Part shown: piece by piece, positions 25,138 through 33,353 of the stretch
How the letters are laid out: every line of letters begins with the position of its first letter
How positions within the stretch are numbered: position 1 is the stretch's first letter
Assembly (NCBI RefSeq): GCF_900016645.1
Contig: NZ_CDGJ01000033.1
Reading direction: 5' to 3' (one strand)
Length of the DNA stretch: 64,000 nt
Source of the DNA: Acididesulfobacillus acetoxydans
Lineage (GTDB): Bacteria > Bacillota > Desulfitobacteriia > Desulfitobacteriales > Desulfitobacteriaceae
Notes under the pieces: generated by a model
What the model was told of the DNA's origin: nothing
Databases searched by the model: none
The model's input: only the letters and a program-made list of their open reading frames with translations
Translations under genes and position numbers: made by a program

Positions 25138-25320
25138 CTAAAAGATCACGGCTAAGGCGATAAGGATCAAGATGGCAATCGCGATGATGCCCGCGCCGAT
25201 CCCGGTACCTGCAGAGGGGGTTGCGATCACGGGGGGACAGCAGGGACCTGTGATAGGTCCGATGTGCGGTGGGGCACCCACCGGAGAGATATTAGGAAAA
25301 TGACCGCCGCGTCCGAACAT
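25138..25320 (-). CDS. Tiny membrane protein, possibly spore-associated
   Basis: A 60-residue protein: a glycine/proline-rich N-terminus with a CC pair (GPCCPP), then a single hydrophobic helix (GIGAGIIAIAILILIALAVIF) ending exactly at the stop. This layout resembles the tiny one-helix YjcZ-type sporulation proteins of Firmicutes. A strong AAGGAGG lies 10 bases before ATG. It sits 30 bases downstream of another tiny membrane gene on the same strand. Sporulation role is inferred from architecture only. Confidence 0.65.
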   Translation of the reverse strand: MFGRGGHFPNISPVGAPPHIGPITGPCCPPVIATPSAGTGIGAGIIAIAILILIALAVIF

Positions 25321-25350
25321 AGAATTCAGTCCTCCTTCTCCTTCTCAGAC

Positions 25351-25446
25351 TCAGAACACAATTCCCATAGCGATGAGCAATAAGATGATAACGACGACAA
25401 GGCCAATACCCGCTCCGAAACCGGTTTCGCCGGCGCCCATGGCCAT
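25351..25446 (-). CDS. Tiny membrane protein, YjcZ-like
   Basis: A 31-residue protein with a short glycine-rich head (MAMGAGETGFGAG) and one hydrophobic helix (IGLVVVIILLLIAMGIVF) to the C-terminus. It resembles YjcZ/tiny-TM sporulation proteins (glycine-rich start, single helix). A moderate AAGGAA site precedes the ATG at 25446. It is the upstream member of a two-gene minus-strand unit with the 60-residue protein. The frame is open further upstream, but that extension has no family resemblance. Confidence 0.6.
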   Translation of the reverse strand: MAMGAGETGFGAGIGLVVVIILLLIAMGIVF

Positions 25447-25659
25447 GATGCTTCCTTCTTTTTGCTGCTGCGGGCACGCGAGCTGACCCGAAGTGTGACA
25501 TGGGGTTTTCGAATCCCTTGACTGTAACTTTCCGAAATGAGATGGGACTTCTAGTCCACTGTATGTCCCTGCGCCAGATTTTGCCACATAGAAGGGCAAA
25601 GACTTGCGGGAAAATATTCCTTTTAAGTAGGGACGCTTCGGGGTGTGCCGCCTTGACAA

Positions 25660-25687
25660 TTGACCGGCATTTTACGGATGGTATAAT
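25660..25687 (+). promoter_or_regulatory. Sigma-A promoter upstream of the ATPase gene
   Basis: TTGACC (25660-25665), 16 bases, then perfect TATAAT (25682-25687). A second TTGACA at 25653 is too far from the -10 to be used with it. Transcription would start near 25694, leaving a leader of about 160 bases. Confidence 0.65.
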
Positions 25688-25754
25688 TGGGCTGGCAGGG
25701 AAGGGAACGTACGCGAGGATAGGCAAAGGCCCATCTTGCATTATTATATCCAGG

Positions 25755-25783
25755 GTAATATAATATTACATTGGGTGTAATAC
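25755..25783 (+). promoter_or_regulatory. AT-rich palindromic operator candidate
   Basis: A perfect 7-1-7 palindrome, GTAATAT-A-ATATTAC (25755-25769), is followed eight bases later by the half-site GTAATAC (25777-25783). GTGTAAT occurs again just before the ATPase start codon. The arrangement suggests binding of a dimeric regulator to the leader of the ATPase gene. Confidence 0.4.
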
Positions 25784-25856
25784 TAAATCTGATGCAAGCG
25801 AAAAAGCCAGTCACACGAAGTGGTGCAAGCGCAGCCGCATTCTTACGAGGGGTGTA

Positions 25857-26981
25857 ATGATGTTTGAAAAGCCTTTTCCTTTTGGGGCACCTGTCAGCGA
25901 AAAGGATATTTTGGAACGGGAAAACTTTTTGCAGCAGGTTGTTCTCCGCTTGGCGGACGGACAACATTTAATGATTTCGGGTCCAAGGCGGATCGGGAAG
26001 ACGTCAATTGCCTTGGAGGCGGTGCGCCGCTTGAACGAGAAAGGATTTTATACAGCTGTGGTCGATTTGTTCAGCATCAAGGATATGCAGGAATTTTCGC
26101 TGAGCCTGCTTGATGCCTGTCTGGAAAATCGGACCGGGATAAAAAAGACCACGGAGGCGATACAGTCGGGACTGAAGAAGATAAGCGGGAATGTGAAACT
26201 GTCTTTAAAGATCAGCGATCTTGAGTTGGGGCTCAATTTCTCAAATCCCGGTCAGGCCAATGCGGATTATGTTTTGGATTTTGCGGAGAAGCTGGCGCAG
26301 AAGGACCAGAAAAACATGCTTTTGGTCTTTGATGAGTTCCAGGAAATGTCCAGAATCGGGGGTGACTTAATCTTCAAGAGATTGCGATCCCACTTTCAAC
26401 TGCACAAGAATGTCGTTTACATGTTTCTCGGCTCGAAGGGGGGAATAATGAACACCCTTTTTGGACATGGAGAGGAAGCGTTTTATCGTTTTGCTGCCAT
26501 TTTGCCGGTGCCACCGATTCCGGTCGAGTCATGGGTACCTTATATGAAGAAGAAATATGAAGACAGGGGAATCGCCGGGACGGAGAAACTATACGAGAAG
26601 ATTGTGGATTTAAGCGGGGGACATCCGCAGGACACAATGGTATTGTGCTCGGAAATCTATTATGCGGCTGTCGAAGCCGGCGTTCACAAGTTATCTCTGG
26701 ATATTGTCCAGTATGGCTACCATAATGCCATCCTGACCTTGGCGAGTGTTTTTAACGCGATGATCGACGAGATCAATCAAGTTCCGCTCGCGTTGCGAAT
26801 TCTGAACCAAATCGCTCAAGGGAAATCGTTGTATTCCAGAGAGCATAATCCCAATGAGAATAAACGGGCCGTGGATTTCTTACTAAAGCGGGGGATCATT
26901 GAAAAAAACGCGCATGGGCGCTATGCTTTTGTGGAGCCAATGTTCAGGGATTATTTGGCCAAGGACAGCAACAATGAATAA
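25857..26981 (+). CDS. Stand-alone P-loop ATPase (ATPase_2/STAND-like)
   Basis: A 374-residue ATPase. Walker A is GPRRIGKTS (about residues 42-50), Walker B LLVFDEFQE (about 156), and sensor-like FLGSKGG follows. The C-terminal part has a winged-helix-like segment ending FRDYLAKDS. It matches the archaeal-type ATPase family (DUF234-like/ATPase_2), often found singly, with unknown function. Bases in and before the gene are visibly richer in A and T than the neighbours, suggesting transfer. It stands alone, with its own promoter and palindrome, just before nadD. Confidence 0.8.
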   Translation: MMFEKPFPFGAPVSEKDILERENFLQQVVLRLADGQHLMISGPRRIGKTSIALEAVRRLNEKGFYTAVVDLFSIKDMQEFSLSLLDACLENRTGIKKTTEAIQSGLKKISGNVKLSLKISDLELGLNFSNPGQANADYVLDFAEKLAQKDQKNMLLVFDEFQEMSRIGGDLIFKRLRSHFQLHKNVVYMFLGSKGGIMNTLFGHGEEAFYRFAAILPVPPIPVESWVPYMKKKYEDRGIAGTEKLYEKIVDLSGGHPQDTMVLCSEIYYAAVEAGVHKLSLDIVQYGYHNAILTLASVFNAMIDEINQVPLALRILNQIAQGKSLYSREHNPNENKRAVDFLLKRGIIEKNAHGRYAFVEPMFRDYLAKDSNNE

Positions 26982-27053
26982 AGAAAATAATTTTGCCGGG
27001 GATGGGATGGATATTCGAACGTGGGCTTTAGCTGCGAAAACTTGAAAGATTTG

Positions 27054-27062
27054 TGGTATACT
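27054..27062 (+). promoter_or_regulatory. Extended -10 promoter element before nadD
   Basis: TGG followed by TATACT forms an extended -10 (TGnTATACT). No good -35 box lies at 17 bases. It is 81 bases upstream of the nadD start. Confidence 0.45.
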
Positions 27063-27142
27063 AGAAAATGTAAAGTGAGCAGGAAAGCGTGCTTGTGGTC
27101 AACCTTTCGGGAAAGTATGCTCGCACGGCAGGAGATAAACGC

Positions 27143-27772
27143 ATGGAAGACACAGGGGGAAAGGTATATCGGCTGGGGGTTATGGGGGGAACATTCGACC
27201 CGATTCACTATGGGCATTTGGTGGCCGCGGAGACGGCCCGGATCGAATTCCGCTTGAGACAGGTTCTCTTTGTCCCGACCGGGAATCCTCCGCACAAACA
27301 GGAAAAAAAGATTTCCCCGGGGGAGCTGCGCTTTGAGATGGTGCGCCGGGCCGTTGCCGATAATCCGAATTTCAGTCTTTCCCGCCTGGAGATTGAGCGG
27401 CAAGGGCCCTCTTACACGATAGACACTTTGCGGATCTTGAGAAAGGATCATCCGGAAAGCGACCTGTATTTTATTACGGGAACGGACGCCTTGCGCGAAA
27501 TTTTTTTCTGGCATGAAGCCGCTGAGATTTTGAAGCTGACGAATTTCGTGGCCGTATCCCGCCCGGGTTATGAAGCGCGGGATTTTTTGGAGCAAGCCCG
27601 CAAGGAGCACCCGGAAGCGCAGGGAAGGATTTCGCTCTTGGAAGTTCCGGCCCTGGCTATATCTTCCACGGATGTGCGGGCGCGGGTCGGCCGGGGGCAA
27701 TCCATTCGCTATCTTTTGCCGGAAGCGGTCCGGCGCTTTATCGAAGAAAAAGCCTTGTACAGGATGACATAG
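27143..27772 (+). CDS. nadD: Nicotinate-nucleotide adenylyltransferase
   Basis: A 209-residue nucleotidyltransferase that converts nicotinate mononucleotide and ATP to deamido-NAD in NAD synthesis. It has the family N-terminus GVMGGTFDPIHYGHL and the C-terminal ISSTDVRARVGRG. ATG 27143 follows CAGGAG at 8 bases and gives the usual length; the frame is open upstream but without a binding site. In many Firmicutes it lies near obg and directly before yqeK; here an RRM gene intervenes. Confidence 0.95.
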   Translation: MEDTGGKVYRLGVMGGTFDPIHYGHLVAAETARIEFRLRQVLFVPTGNPPHKQEKKISPGELRFEMVRRAVADNPNFSLSRLEIERQGPSYTIDTLRILRKDHPESDLYFITGTDALREIFFWHEAAEILKLTNFVAVSRPGYEARDFLEQARKEHPEAQGRISLLEVPALAISSTDVRARVGRGQSIRYLLPEAVRRFIEEKALYRMT

Positions 27773-27939
27773 CTTTGTCCCGGAGCCTTGTCAGGGATAA
27801 CATAAGCCTTGGCCTTGTTAAAGATTCAGATAAAGCTTTGCAGAAGTTATGCTATATTCAACCCTATAGAGGCTTTGAGTATACGAATATCGGATTTGCT
27901 CATACTAAGAGCGAATCCAATGAGCAAGAGGTGACAGAG

Positions 27940-28191
27940 ATGACACAAACACTTTACGTTGGAAACCTTCCCTGGAATACGACGGCTGAAGAACTGGCCG
28001 CGTTTTTCAGAGATTACGGAGAAGTTTCCGGCAGCCGAATCATTACCGATCGCGAAACAGGACGCTCACGGGGATTCGGCTTTGTTGAAGTACCGGACGG
28101 GGAAGCGGCTCGTCTGGCAGAGGAATTAAACGGCAAGGACTTCGGCGGGCGCCCGCTCACCGTGAACGAAGCGAAGCCAAAACAGTTTTAA
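27940..28191 (+). CDS. RRM-domain RNA-binding protein
   Basis: An 83-residue protein that is one RNA-recognition motif: RNP2 LYVGNL at residues 5-10 and RNP1 RGFGFVEV near 44-51. It resembles the small cold-inducible bacterial RRM proteins and would bind single-stranded RNA. ATG 27940 follows AAGAGGTG. It has its own likely extended -10 element (TGCTATATT, 27850-27858) and a terminator, so it is a separate unit inserted between nadD and yqeK. Confidence 0.92.
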   Translation: MTQTLYVGNLPWNTTAEELAAFFRDYGEVSGSRIITDRETGRSRGFGFVEVPDGEAARLAEELNGKDFGGRPLTVNEAKPKQF

Positions 28192-28200
28192 ACGGCGGAG

Positions 28201-28225
28201 GGGGGCATGAAGGGGGCCCCCTTTT
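28201..28225 (+). terminator. Intrinsic terminator after the RRM gene
   Basis: GGGGGC (28201-28206) pairs with GCCCCC (28216-28221) around an eight-base loop, followed by TTTT. Confidence 0.65.
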
Positions 28226-28319
28226 CCCGCCATGAACGCGTTCCTTTTGGTACAAGTACCGCTTGCGGATAACTGCCGATGGGGTGAGGAGGAGTCTGCT
28301 CAAGGAGGTTAAGAAGGGC

Positions 28320-29015
28320 GTGGATTCGAAAAAAGGCCCTGGCTCGCAAAGAAATCCCGGTGCGGAAGAAAGTCGTGATTTAGAAATAAACCCTGGTTTG
28401 AAAAAGAGCACTGATTTAAAAACTCCTGATTTAAAAACTCCTGATTTAAAGCAAGCCCTGGATTTAGCCGGCAGAACCCTTTCGGCGAGAAGGTTTCGGC
28501 ATACTTTGGGAGTGGCCTCCCTGGCCGAAGACCTGGCACGGCGGCACGGTTTGGATCCGGCCCGTGCCCGTTACGCGGCGTTGCTGCATGATTTGGCCAA
28601 GGAGATTCCCGAGAAACAGCAGGTGTGCTTGGCCCAGCGTTGGCATTTGATTCGTTACTCGGAAGACGAGAGCTGTCCGTCCGTTCTGCATGGCCCTCTG
28701 GTCTCGTATTGGCTGGCAAACTGCTGCGGCCTGGCCGACCGGGATATCCTGGCGGCCATCGCTCATCACACTTTGGGAGCTCCCAACATGTCCCGCTTGG
28801 AGATGCTGATTTACAGTGCCGACCTGGCCGAGCCCGGCCGGGAGTTTCCGCAGGTGGACAATTTGCGCCAAGCCTTGTATCATAGTTTAGAGAAGGGTAC
28901 TTTGACTTGTGTCGAACATACTCTGCATTACCTGGAAGAGTCTCACCGGCCCATTCACCCTTTAACTCGTTTGACCCATGAAGATTTACGGAGGAGGCAT
29001 GGCTTTGGAACTTGA
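28320..29015 (+). CDS. yqeK: HD-domain Ap4A hydrolase YqeK
   Basis: A 231-residue HD phosphohydrolase. The domain starts near residue 44 and shows RFRHTLGVASLAEDLA, LLHDLAKEIP (metal-binding HD) and AAIAHHTLG. YqeK splits diadenosine tetraphosphate symmetrically to two ADP. An N-terminal hydrophilic extension of about 40 residues contains a DLKTPDLKTPDLK repeat coded by a 15-bp tandem repeat and is absent from typical YqeK. GTG 28320 after AAGGAGG is favoured; TTG 28263 and GTG 28284 are alternatives. It overlaps rsfS by 17 bases. Confidence 0.88.
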   Translation: MDSKKGPGSQRNPGAEESRDLEINPGLKKSTDLKTPDLKTPDLKQALDLAGRTLSARRFRHTLGVASLAEDLARRHGLDPARARYAALLHDLAKEIPEKQQVCLAQRWHLIRYSEDESCPSVLHGPLVSYWLANCCGLADRDILAAIAHHTLGAPNMSRLEMLIYSADLAEPGREFPQVDNLRQALYHSLEKGTLTCVEHTLHYLEESHRPIHPLTRLTHEDLRRRHGFGT

Positions 29016-29346
29016 ACAAAGGCAGCTCAAACAGGTTGTGGATTTGGTGGCGGAAAAGAAAGGCCGCGAAGTCGTATTGCTGAACTTGAAGGGGATTTCC
29101 ATGGTCACCGATTATTTTCTCATTGCCACGGGCAACTCTACGACTCAGGTGAAGGCCATTGTCGATCACTTGGAAGAGAAACTGGGGACGATAGGGATTC
29201 CGATTCTGCGGGTGGAGGGCCTTCCCGACGCGCAGTGGGTGCTCATGGACTGCGGTGACTTGGTGGTGCACGTCATGACCCCGGATCAGCGGGACTTCTA
29301 CAACCTGGAGAGGCTTTGGGGTGATGCCGAAGTGATGGCTTTCTAG
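28999..29346 (+). CDS. rsfS: Ribosomal silencing factor RsfS
   Basis: A 115-residue Iojap/RsfS protein with the family segments VTDYFLIATGNSTTQVKAI and DCGDLVVHVM. It binds L14 and blocks subunit joining under starvation. ATG 28999 follows GGAGGAGG and lies inside the end of yqeK, in the standard nadD-yqeK-rsfS order. Confidence 0.95.
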   Translation: MALELEQRQLKQVVDLVAEKKGREVVLLNLKGISMVTDYFLIATGNSTTQVKAIVDHLEEKLGTIGIPILRVEGLPDAQWVLMDCGDLVVHVMTPDQRDFYNLERLWGDAEVMAF

Positions 29347-29381
29347 TTTTTTCGGGCATAATGAGGAAAAAGACATCAATC

Positions 29382-29409
29382 TTGACAAGTGACGGGTTTT
29401 TGATAAAAT
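29382..29409 (+). promoter_or_regulatory. Sigma-A promoter of the T-box-leuS unit
   Basis: TTGACA (29382-29387), 16 bases, TAAAAT (29404-29409). It lies immediately upstream of the T-box leader. Confidence 0.75.
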
Positions 29410-29415
29410 GAAATA

Positions 29416-29656
29416 AATTTAGGAACTTGAAGAAGCTTCCGCAGAAGCGTGGAAGGGAATCGCCCCGGGCAGTTCTTGCTCAGAGAGGCACCGGTGGGTG
29501 TGAGGTGCTGCAAGAGGCCGGGGGGTCTCGCCCCGGAGCTGTGCCCAGGTGACAATGGGCACCGGTCGGTGTCGTTATCCACCGCTGAGTGCATGGTGTT
29601 ATGAAATAGGGTGGTACCGCGAGCAGATCTCGTCCCTTGAGGGACGGGATTTTTTG
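29416..29656 (+). ncRNA. T-box riboswitch, leucine (specifier CTC)
   Basis: The leader before leuS carries the T-box core AGGGTGGTACCGCG (29608-29621), a stem I with the AGAGAG motif near 29480-29490, and a terminator. Pairing CTTGC with GCAAG and CCCCGG with CCGGGG in stem I places the specifier at CTC (29527-29529), a leucine codon, matching leuS downstream. Uncharged leucine tRNA would pair with both sites and favour the antiterminator, raising leuS expression during leucine shortage. Confidence 0.9.
29629..29655 (+). terminator. T-box regulated terminator
   Basis: CTCGTCCCT (29629-29637) pairs with AGGGACGGG (29640-29648), followed by six T residues. It competes with the antiterminator formed by the upstream T-box core. 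Confidence 0.88.
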
Positions 29657-29686
29657 TTCTTTCGAGTTGACAAGGGGGAAGGGTTT

Positions 29687-32257
29687 ATGCAGGAGAAGTA
29701 TTCATTTGCCGAGATTGAACCCAAGTGGCAGGAACGCTGGCTGAGGGAAAAGGCTTTTCGAGCCGGAGAAGATACCGGAAAACCCAAGTATTACGCTTTG
29801 GCCATGTTTCCGTACCCGTCGGGGAATCTGCACATCGGACATGTGCGCAATTATTCCATTGTTGATGTTATCGCCCGCTTTAAAAGAATGCAGGGGTACA
29901 ACGTGCTCCACCCGATCGGCTGGGACGCGTTCGGACTGCCGGCGGAAAATGCCGCGATTAAAAACCAGACTCCTCCGGCGGAGTGGACCTGGAAAAACAT
30001 CGCCAATATGAGGCGGCAGCTGCGCAGTATGGGAATTTCCTATGACTGGGATCGGGAGGTGGCAACTTGTCATCCCGGTTATTATCAATGGACTCAGTGG
30101 ATGTTTCTGGAGTTTTACAAGCACGGTTTGGTCTACAAGAAGAAGGCGGCGGTCAATTGGTGCCCGTCCTGCGCCACGGTGCTGGCCAACGAACAGGTGG
30201 TGGATGGGGCTTGTGAGCGCTGTGAGACGCCGGTGACGAAAAAGGATTTGGAACAGTGGTTCTTTAAGATAACCGCTTACGCTGATGTCCTCCTGGAGGA
30301 TCTGGAGAAATTGCCCGGCTGGCCTGAAAAAGTGAAAACCATGCAGCGCAACTGGATCGGCCGTTCGGAAGGAGTGGAGGCCGAGTTCGCGCTGGAGGGC
30401 GGGAAGGACCGGGTCGCTGTCTACACGACCCGGATCGATACCATTTTCGGCGTGACCTACCTGGTTTTGGCTCCGGAGCATCCTCTGGTGCGGCAGTTGG
30501 TCCGGGGCAGCGACTATGAACAACCGGTGCTGGATTTTATCGAGAAGATGAAAGGGTTGAACGAGATTTCCCGCACCTCCAACGAAGTCGAAAAGGAAGG
30601 CCTCTTTACCGGCAGATATTGCCTCAATCCCATGAACGGCAAGAGGATTCCCATCTGGATTGCCAACTATGTCCTGGTGGATTACGGCACGGGAGCGGTC
30701 ATGGGGGTGCCCGCCCATGACCAACGCGACTTCGAGTTTGCCGCCAAATACGCGCTCCCGATTGTACGGGTCATTTTACCCGAAGGGATGGACCCCGGGG
30801 AGAAAGACGTGCCTTTGACTGCGGCCTACACAGAGGAGGGTACCATGGTGAATTCGGGGGCTTTCGACGGGCTGGGCAATGAAGAAGCCTGGGAACGTAT
30901 GGCGGACGCCATGGCGGAGAAGGGTTTGGGAAAACGGCGGGTGAATTTCCGCTTGCGTGACTGGCTGATCTCTCGCCAGCGTTATTGGGGTGCTCCCATT
31001 CCCATGGTTTATTGTGATCACTGTGGAACGGTTCCGGTGCCGGAGGAGGATTTGCCGGTGCTTCTGCCCGAAGACGTGGTCTTTAAGGCCGGGGAAAATC
31101 CCTTGACGAGTTCCTCCACTTTTATTCACACCCAGTGTCCCCGCTGCGGGAGTCCGGCCCGTCGGGAGACGGATACCATGGATACCTTCGTGTGTTCTTC
31201 CTGGTATTATCTGCGCTACACGGACCCGCGCAATGAAAAGCGGCCGTTTGCGCGGGAGGAGGCGGCCCGCTGGCTGAACGTGGACCAGTATGTGGGCGGG
31301 GTCGAGCATGCGATTCTGCACTTGCTCTATTCCCGTTTCTTTACCAAGGCCTTGCGCGATTTCGGCTATTTGCAAGTGGATGAGCCCTTCCAGAACCTTC
31401 TCACCCAGGGAATGGTCTGTATGGACGGATCCAAGATGTCCAAATCAAAAGGAAACATCGTCAGTCCGGAAGAGATCATCAACCGTTTCGGCGCCGACAC
31501 CGCCCGCTTGTTCATTCTTTTTGCGGCTCCGCCTGAGCGCGACCTGGAGTGGAGTGAGCAGGGAGTGGAAGGTTGCTATCGTTTTCTCAACCGGGTCTGG
31601 CGTCTGGCGGCCCAGTATGAGGATATCCCACGGGCCGGAGGGCAGGCCCGGGGTACCCGGCCGGGAGGCAGGGAAGTGCGTCCGGATAGGCTCGCCCCGG
31701 ACGGGCGGACGGAGCCAGTGGCCGCTGCCGCCGGATGGGCCAACGGGGCAAATCCGGATCCCGCCGCTAAAGCGATGAGGAGGCAGACTCACCTGACGAT
31801 CCAAAAGGTTACCCATGACATCGGTCAACGGTTTAACTTCAACACCGCTATCAGTGCGATCATGGAACTGGTGAACGCCCTTTACCTTTATAAAGAAAAG
31901 AAGGAAGCGGATCCTGCGGTGGCCGAGGAAGCTCTGGAGAGTATCCTGATCCTCTTAGCACCTTTTGCTCCCCATATCACGGAAGAGATTTGGTCCGAAT
32001 TCGGGCATGAGGACAGTATTCATGCCCAGCCTTGGCCTCAGGTGGATGAAGCGGCCCTGGCCCAGGAAGAAGTGACGGTCGTGCTTCAGGTGAACGGCAA
32101 AGTGCGGGAGCGTATCCAAGTACCCGCCGGGATCGACGCCGCGGCCTTGGAAGCTCGGGTGCGTTCACTCCCGCGCCTTCAGGAATGGACCCAGGGCAAA
32201 CGCGTGCTCAAAGTCATCACGGTCCCGGGCAAACTGGTGAATCTGGTTGTTAAGTGA
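29687..32257 (+). CDS. leuS: Leucine--tRNA ligase
   Basis: An 856-residue class-I synthetase. HIGH motif PYPSGNLHIGHVRNY (about 44-58), CP1 editing domain, zinc-like CPRCGS insertion and KMSKS motif GSKMSKSKGN (about 582). Between the catalytic and anticodon domains (about residues 651-696) lies an unusual arginine/glycine/proline-rich insertion (RAGGQARGTRPGGRE...), which accounts for the extra length over typical Firmicute enzymes. The start ATG 29687 follows AAGGGGGAAGGG. Expression is controlled by the leucine T-box. Confidence 0.96.
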   Translation: MQEKYSFAEIEPKWQERWLREKAFRAGEDTGKPKYYALAMFPYPSGNLHIGHVRNYSIVDVIARFKRMQGYNVLHPIGWDAFGLPAENAAIKNQTPPAEWTWKNIANMRRQLRSMGISYDWDREVATCHPGYYQWTQWMFLEFYKHGLVYKKKAAVNWCPSCATVLANEQVVDGACERCETPVTKKDLEQWFFKITAYADVLLEDLEKLPGWPEKVKTMQRNWIGRSEGVEAEFALEGGKDRVAVYTTRIDTIFGVTYLVLAPEHPLVRQLVRGSDYEQPVLDFIEKMKGLNEISRTSNEVEKEGLFTGRYCLNPMNGKRIPIWIANYVLVDYGTGAVMGVPAHDQRDFEFAAKYALPIVRVILPEGMDPGEKDVPLTAAYTEEGTMVNSGAFDGLGNEEAWERMADAMAEKGLGKRRVNFRLRDWLISRQRYWGAPIPMVYCDHCGTVPVPEEDLPVLLPEDVVFKAGENPLTSSSTFIHTQCPRCGSPARRETDTMDTFVCSSWYYLRYTDPRNEKRPFAREEAARWLNVDQYVGGVEHAILHLLYSRFFTKALRDFGYLQVDEPFQNLLTQGMVCMDGSKMSKSKGNIVSPEEIINRFGADTARLFILFAAPPERDLEWSEQGVEGCYRFLNRVWRLAAQYEDIPRAGGQARGTRPGGREVRPDRLAPDGRTEPVAAAAGWANGANPDPAAKAMRRQTHLTIQKVTHDIGQRFNFNTAISAIMELVNALYLYKEKKEADPAVAEEALESILILLAPFAPHITEEIWSEFGHEDSIHAQPWPQVDEAALAQEEVTVVLQVNGKVRERIQVPAGIDAAALEARVRSLPRLQEWTQGKRVLKVITVPGKLVNLVVK

Positions 32258-32353
32258 GGCGGTTCCAACCGCCCCCCTGGGGAACACCACGAATGGCCGG
32301 GCGCGTTAAATGCGTTGACAACTAAATGTGTTCGACGATAAGTGAATCAACGG

Positions 32354-32397
32354 AAGACCGGCAGTTTCCGAAAAAGGGGAACCACCGGTCTTTTTTT
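32354..32397 (+). terminator. Intrinsic terminator after leuS
   Basis: AAGACCGG (32354-32361) pairs with CCGGTCTT (32385-32392), with an inner GTTTCC/GGGAAC stem, then seven T residues. A smaller hairpin, GGCGGTT/AACCGCC, lies directly after the leuS stop at 32258-32273. Confidence 0.88.
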
Positions 32398-32603
32398 GCT
32401 GTATGCGACAGAAGGTGTCATTTTTCGCGGCAGGAAAAAGAAGGAAAGGAGAGAAATAAAGCCCTATACTTATCTTACAAGGAGAGAAATATAGTCAAGG
32501 GGGGTTCGGGAAGCTGCCGCATCGGGGGTGCAAGTCAGTGCCCGGAGCGTGCACGAGGGGTAGCGCACTTAACCTTAGGTTTGCCTAAAGGAGTGTGGAG
32601 AGC
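32398..32603 (+). other. Leader region before comEA
   Basis: About 200 bases with no gene. Two purine-rich stretches with AAGGAGAGAAATA (about 32445-32455 and 32482-32494) repeat, and a small hairpin CCTTAGG...CCTAAAGG precedes the comEA binding site. GTGC...GCGCAC can also pair near 32550-32570. No known riboswitch or clear sigma-A promoter was recognised. Confidence 0.3.
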
Positions 32604-33353
32604 ATGGAACGCAAGGCTCGCCTGCTTTGGTGGGGTTTCCTGGCGGCTCTGGTTATCATTGCCGCCTGGAAGGTGTTTCTGCCGCACGGAACCAAGGCTT
32701 ATCTGGACACAGGCTCCGGCGGCAGGGAAATCGTCGTCTATGTGGCCGGAGCGGTGGAGAAGTCTTCTTTGCTCCACCTTCCCTTGGACGCCCGTTTGAA
32801 TGACGCGCTGCAGAAGATTCGCCCGCTGCCGGAGGCTGACTTGGAGAACCTGAATCCGGCGGAAAAGCTCAAAGACGGGCAGAAGATCATGGTTCCTTTT
32901 AAGAGCGGGCCGGGAGTAGTTCCGGGACCCGGAGGCACGGGTGGCGCGGGCAGCGGCACGACTGGGCAAGACGGAGTCGGTTCGCCTGGGCAGGGCCCAG
33001 GCGCGGGGGGCTTAGGTTCCGGGGGGCGGGTGGCCGCTCCGCCGGCGGGAAACAGGGGATCCGAGGCGCTTACGGGGGGGACGGCGGCGAGAAGTACAAC
33101 CCCGGGCGGTGCGGGAACGGCAGTTGGTGCCGCTTTCCCCGGCGGGGCAGCCGGAGGTAAAATCAATATAAACACGGCGGATGCCGCCGAGTTGGACAAG
33201 CTGCCCGGCGTCGGGCCGGCCTTGGCCGCCCGGATCTTGCAGTACCGGACGGAGCACGGTCCGTTTGCCGGCCCGGAGGATCTCCGGGAGGTGGCCGGGA
33301 TCGGGCCGAAGACCTATGCCAAAATGGCGGCCATGATCAGTGTCGGGCCATGA
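32604..33353 (+). CDS. comEA: Competence protein ComEA
   Basis: A 249-residue membrane-anchored DNA-binding protein. An N-terminal helix (about 10-26) anchors it outside; an SLBB domain (REIVVYVAGAVEKSSLL) follows, then a long flexible Gly/Pro/Ala linker (about 105-185), then tandem helix-hairpin-helix motifs (INTADAAELDKLPGVGPALAARI and DLREVAGIGPKTYAKM) that bind double-stranded DNA during uptake. The stop overlaps the comEC start (ATGA). The comEB gene of Bacillus is absent between them, as often in Clostridia. Confidence 0.94.
   Translation: MERKARLLWWGFLAALVIIAAWKVFLPHGTKAYLDTGSGGREIVVYVAGAVEKSSLLHLPLDARLNDALQKIRPLPEADLENLNPAEKLKDGQKIMVPFKSGPGVVPGPGGTGGAGSGTTGQDGVGSPGQGPGAGGLGSGGRVAAPPAGNRGSEALTGGTAARSTTPGGAGTAVGAAFPGGAAGGKININTADAAELDKLPGVGPALAARILQYRTEHGPFAGPEDLREVAGIGPKTYAKMAAMISVGP

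Noticed and set aside
25500..25763. 87-residue plus-strand frame overlapping the ATPase promoter
   Set aside because: It overlaps a good sigma-A promoter and shows no homology or binding site.
4286..27142. Prophage or integrative element
   Set aside because: No integrase, phage structural genes, attachment repeats or tRNA boundary were seen; the block is better read as accumulated insertions.
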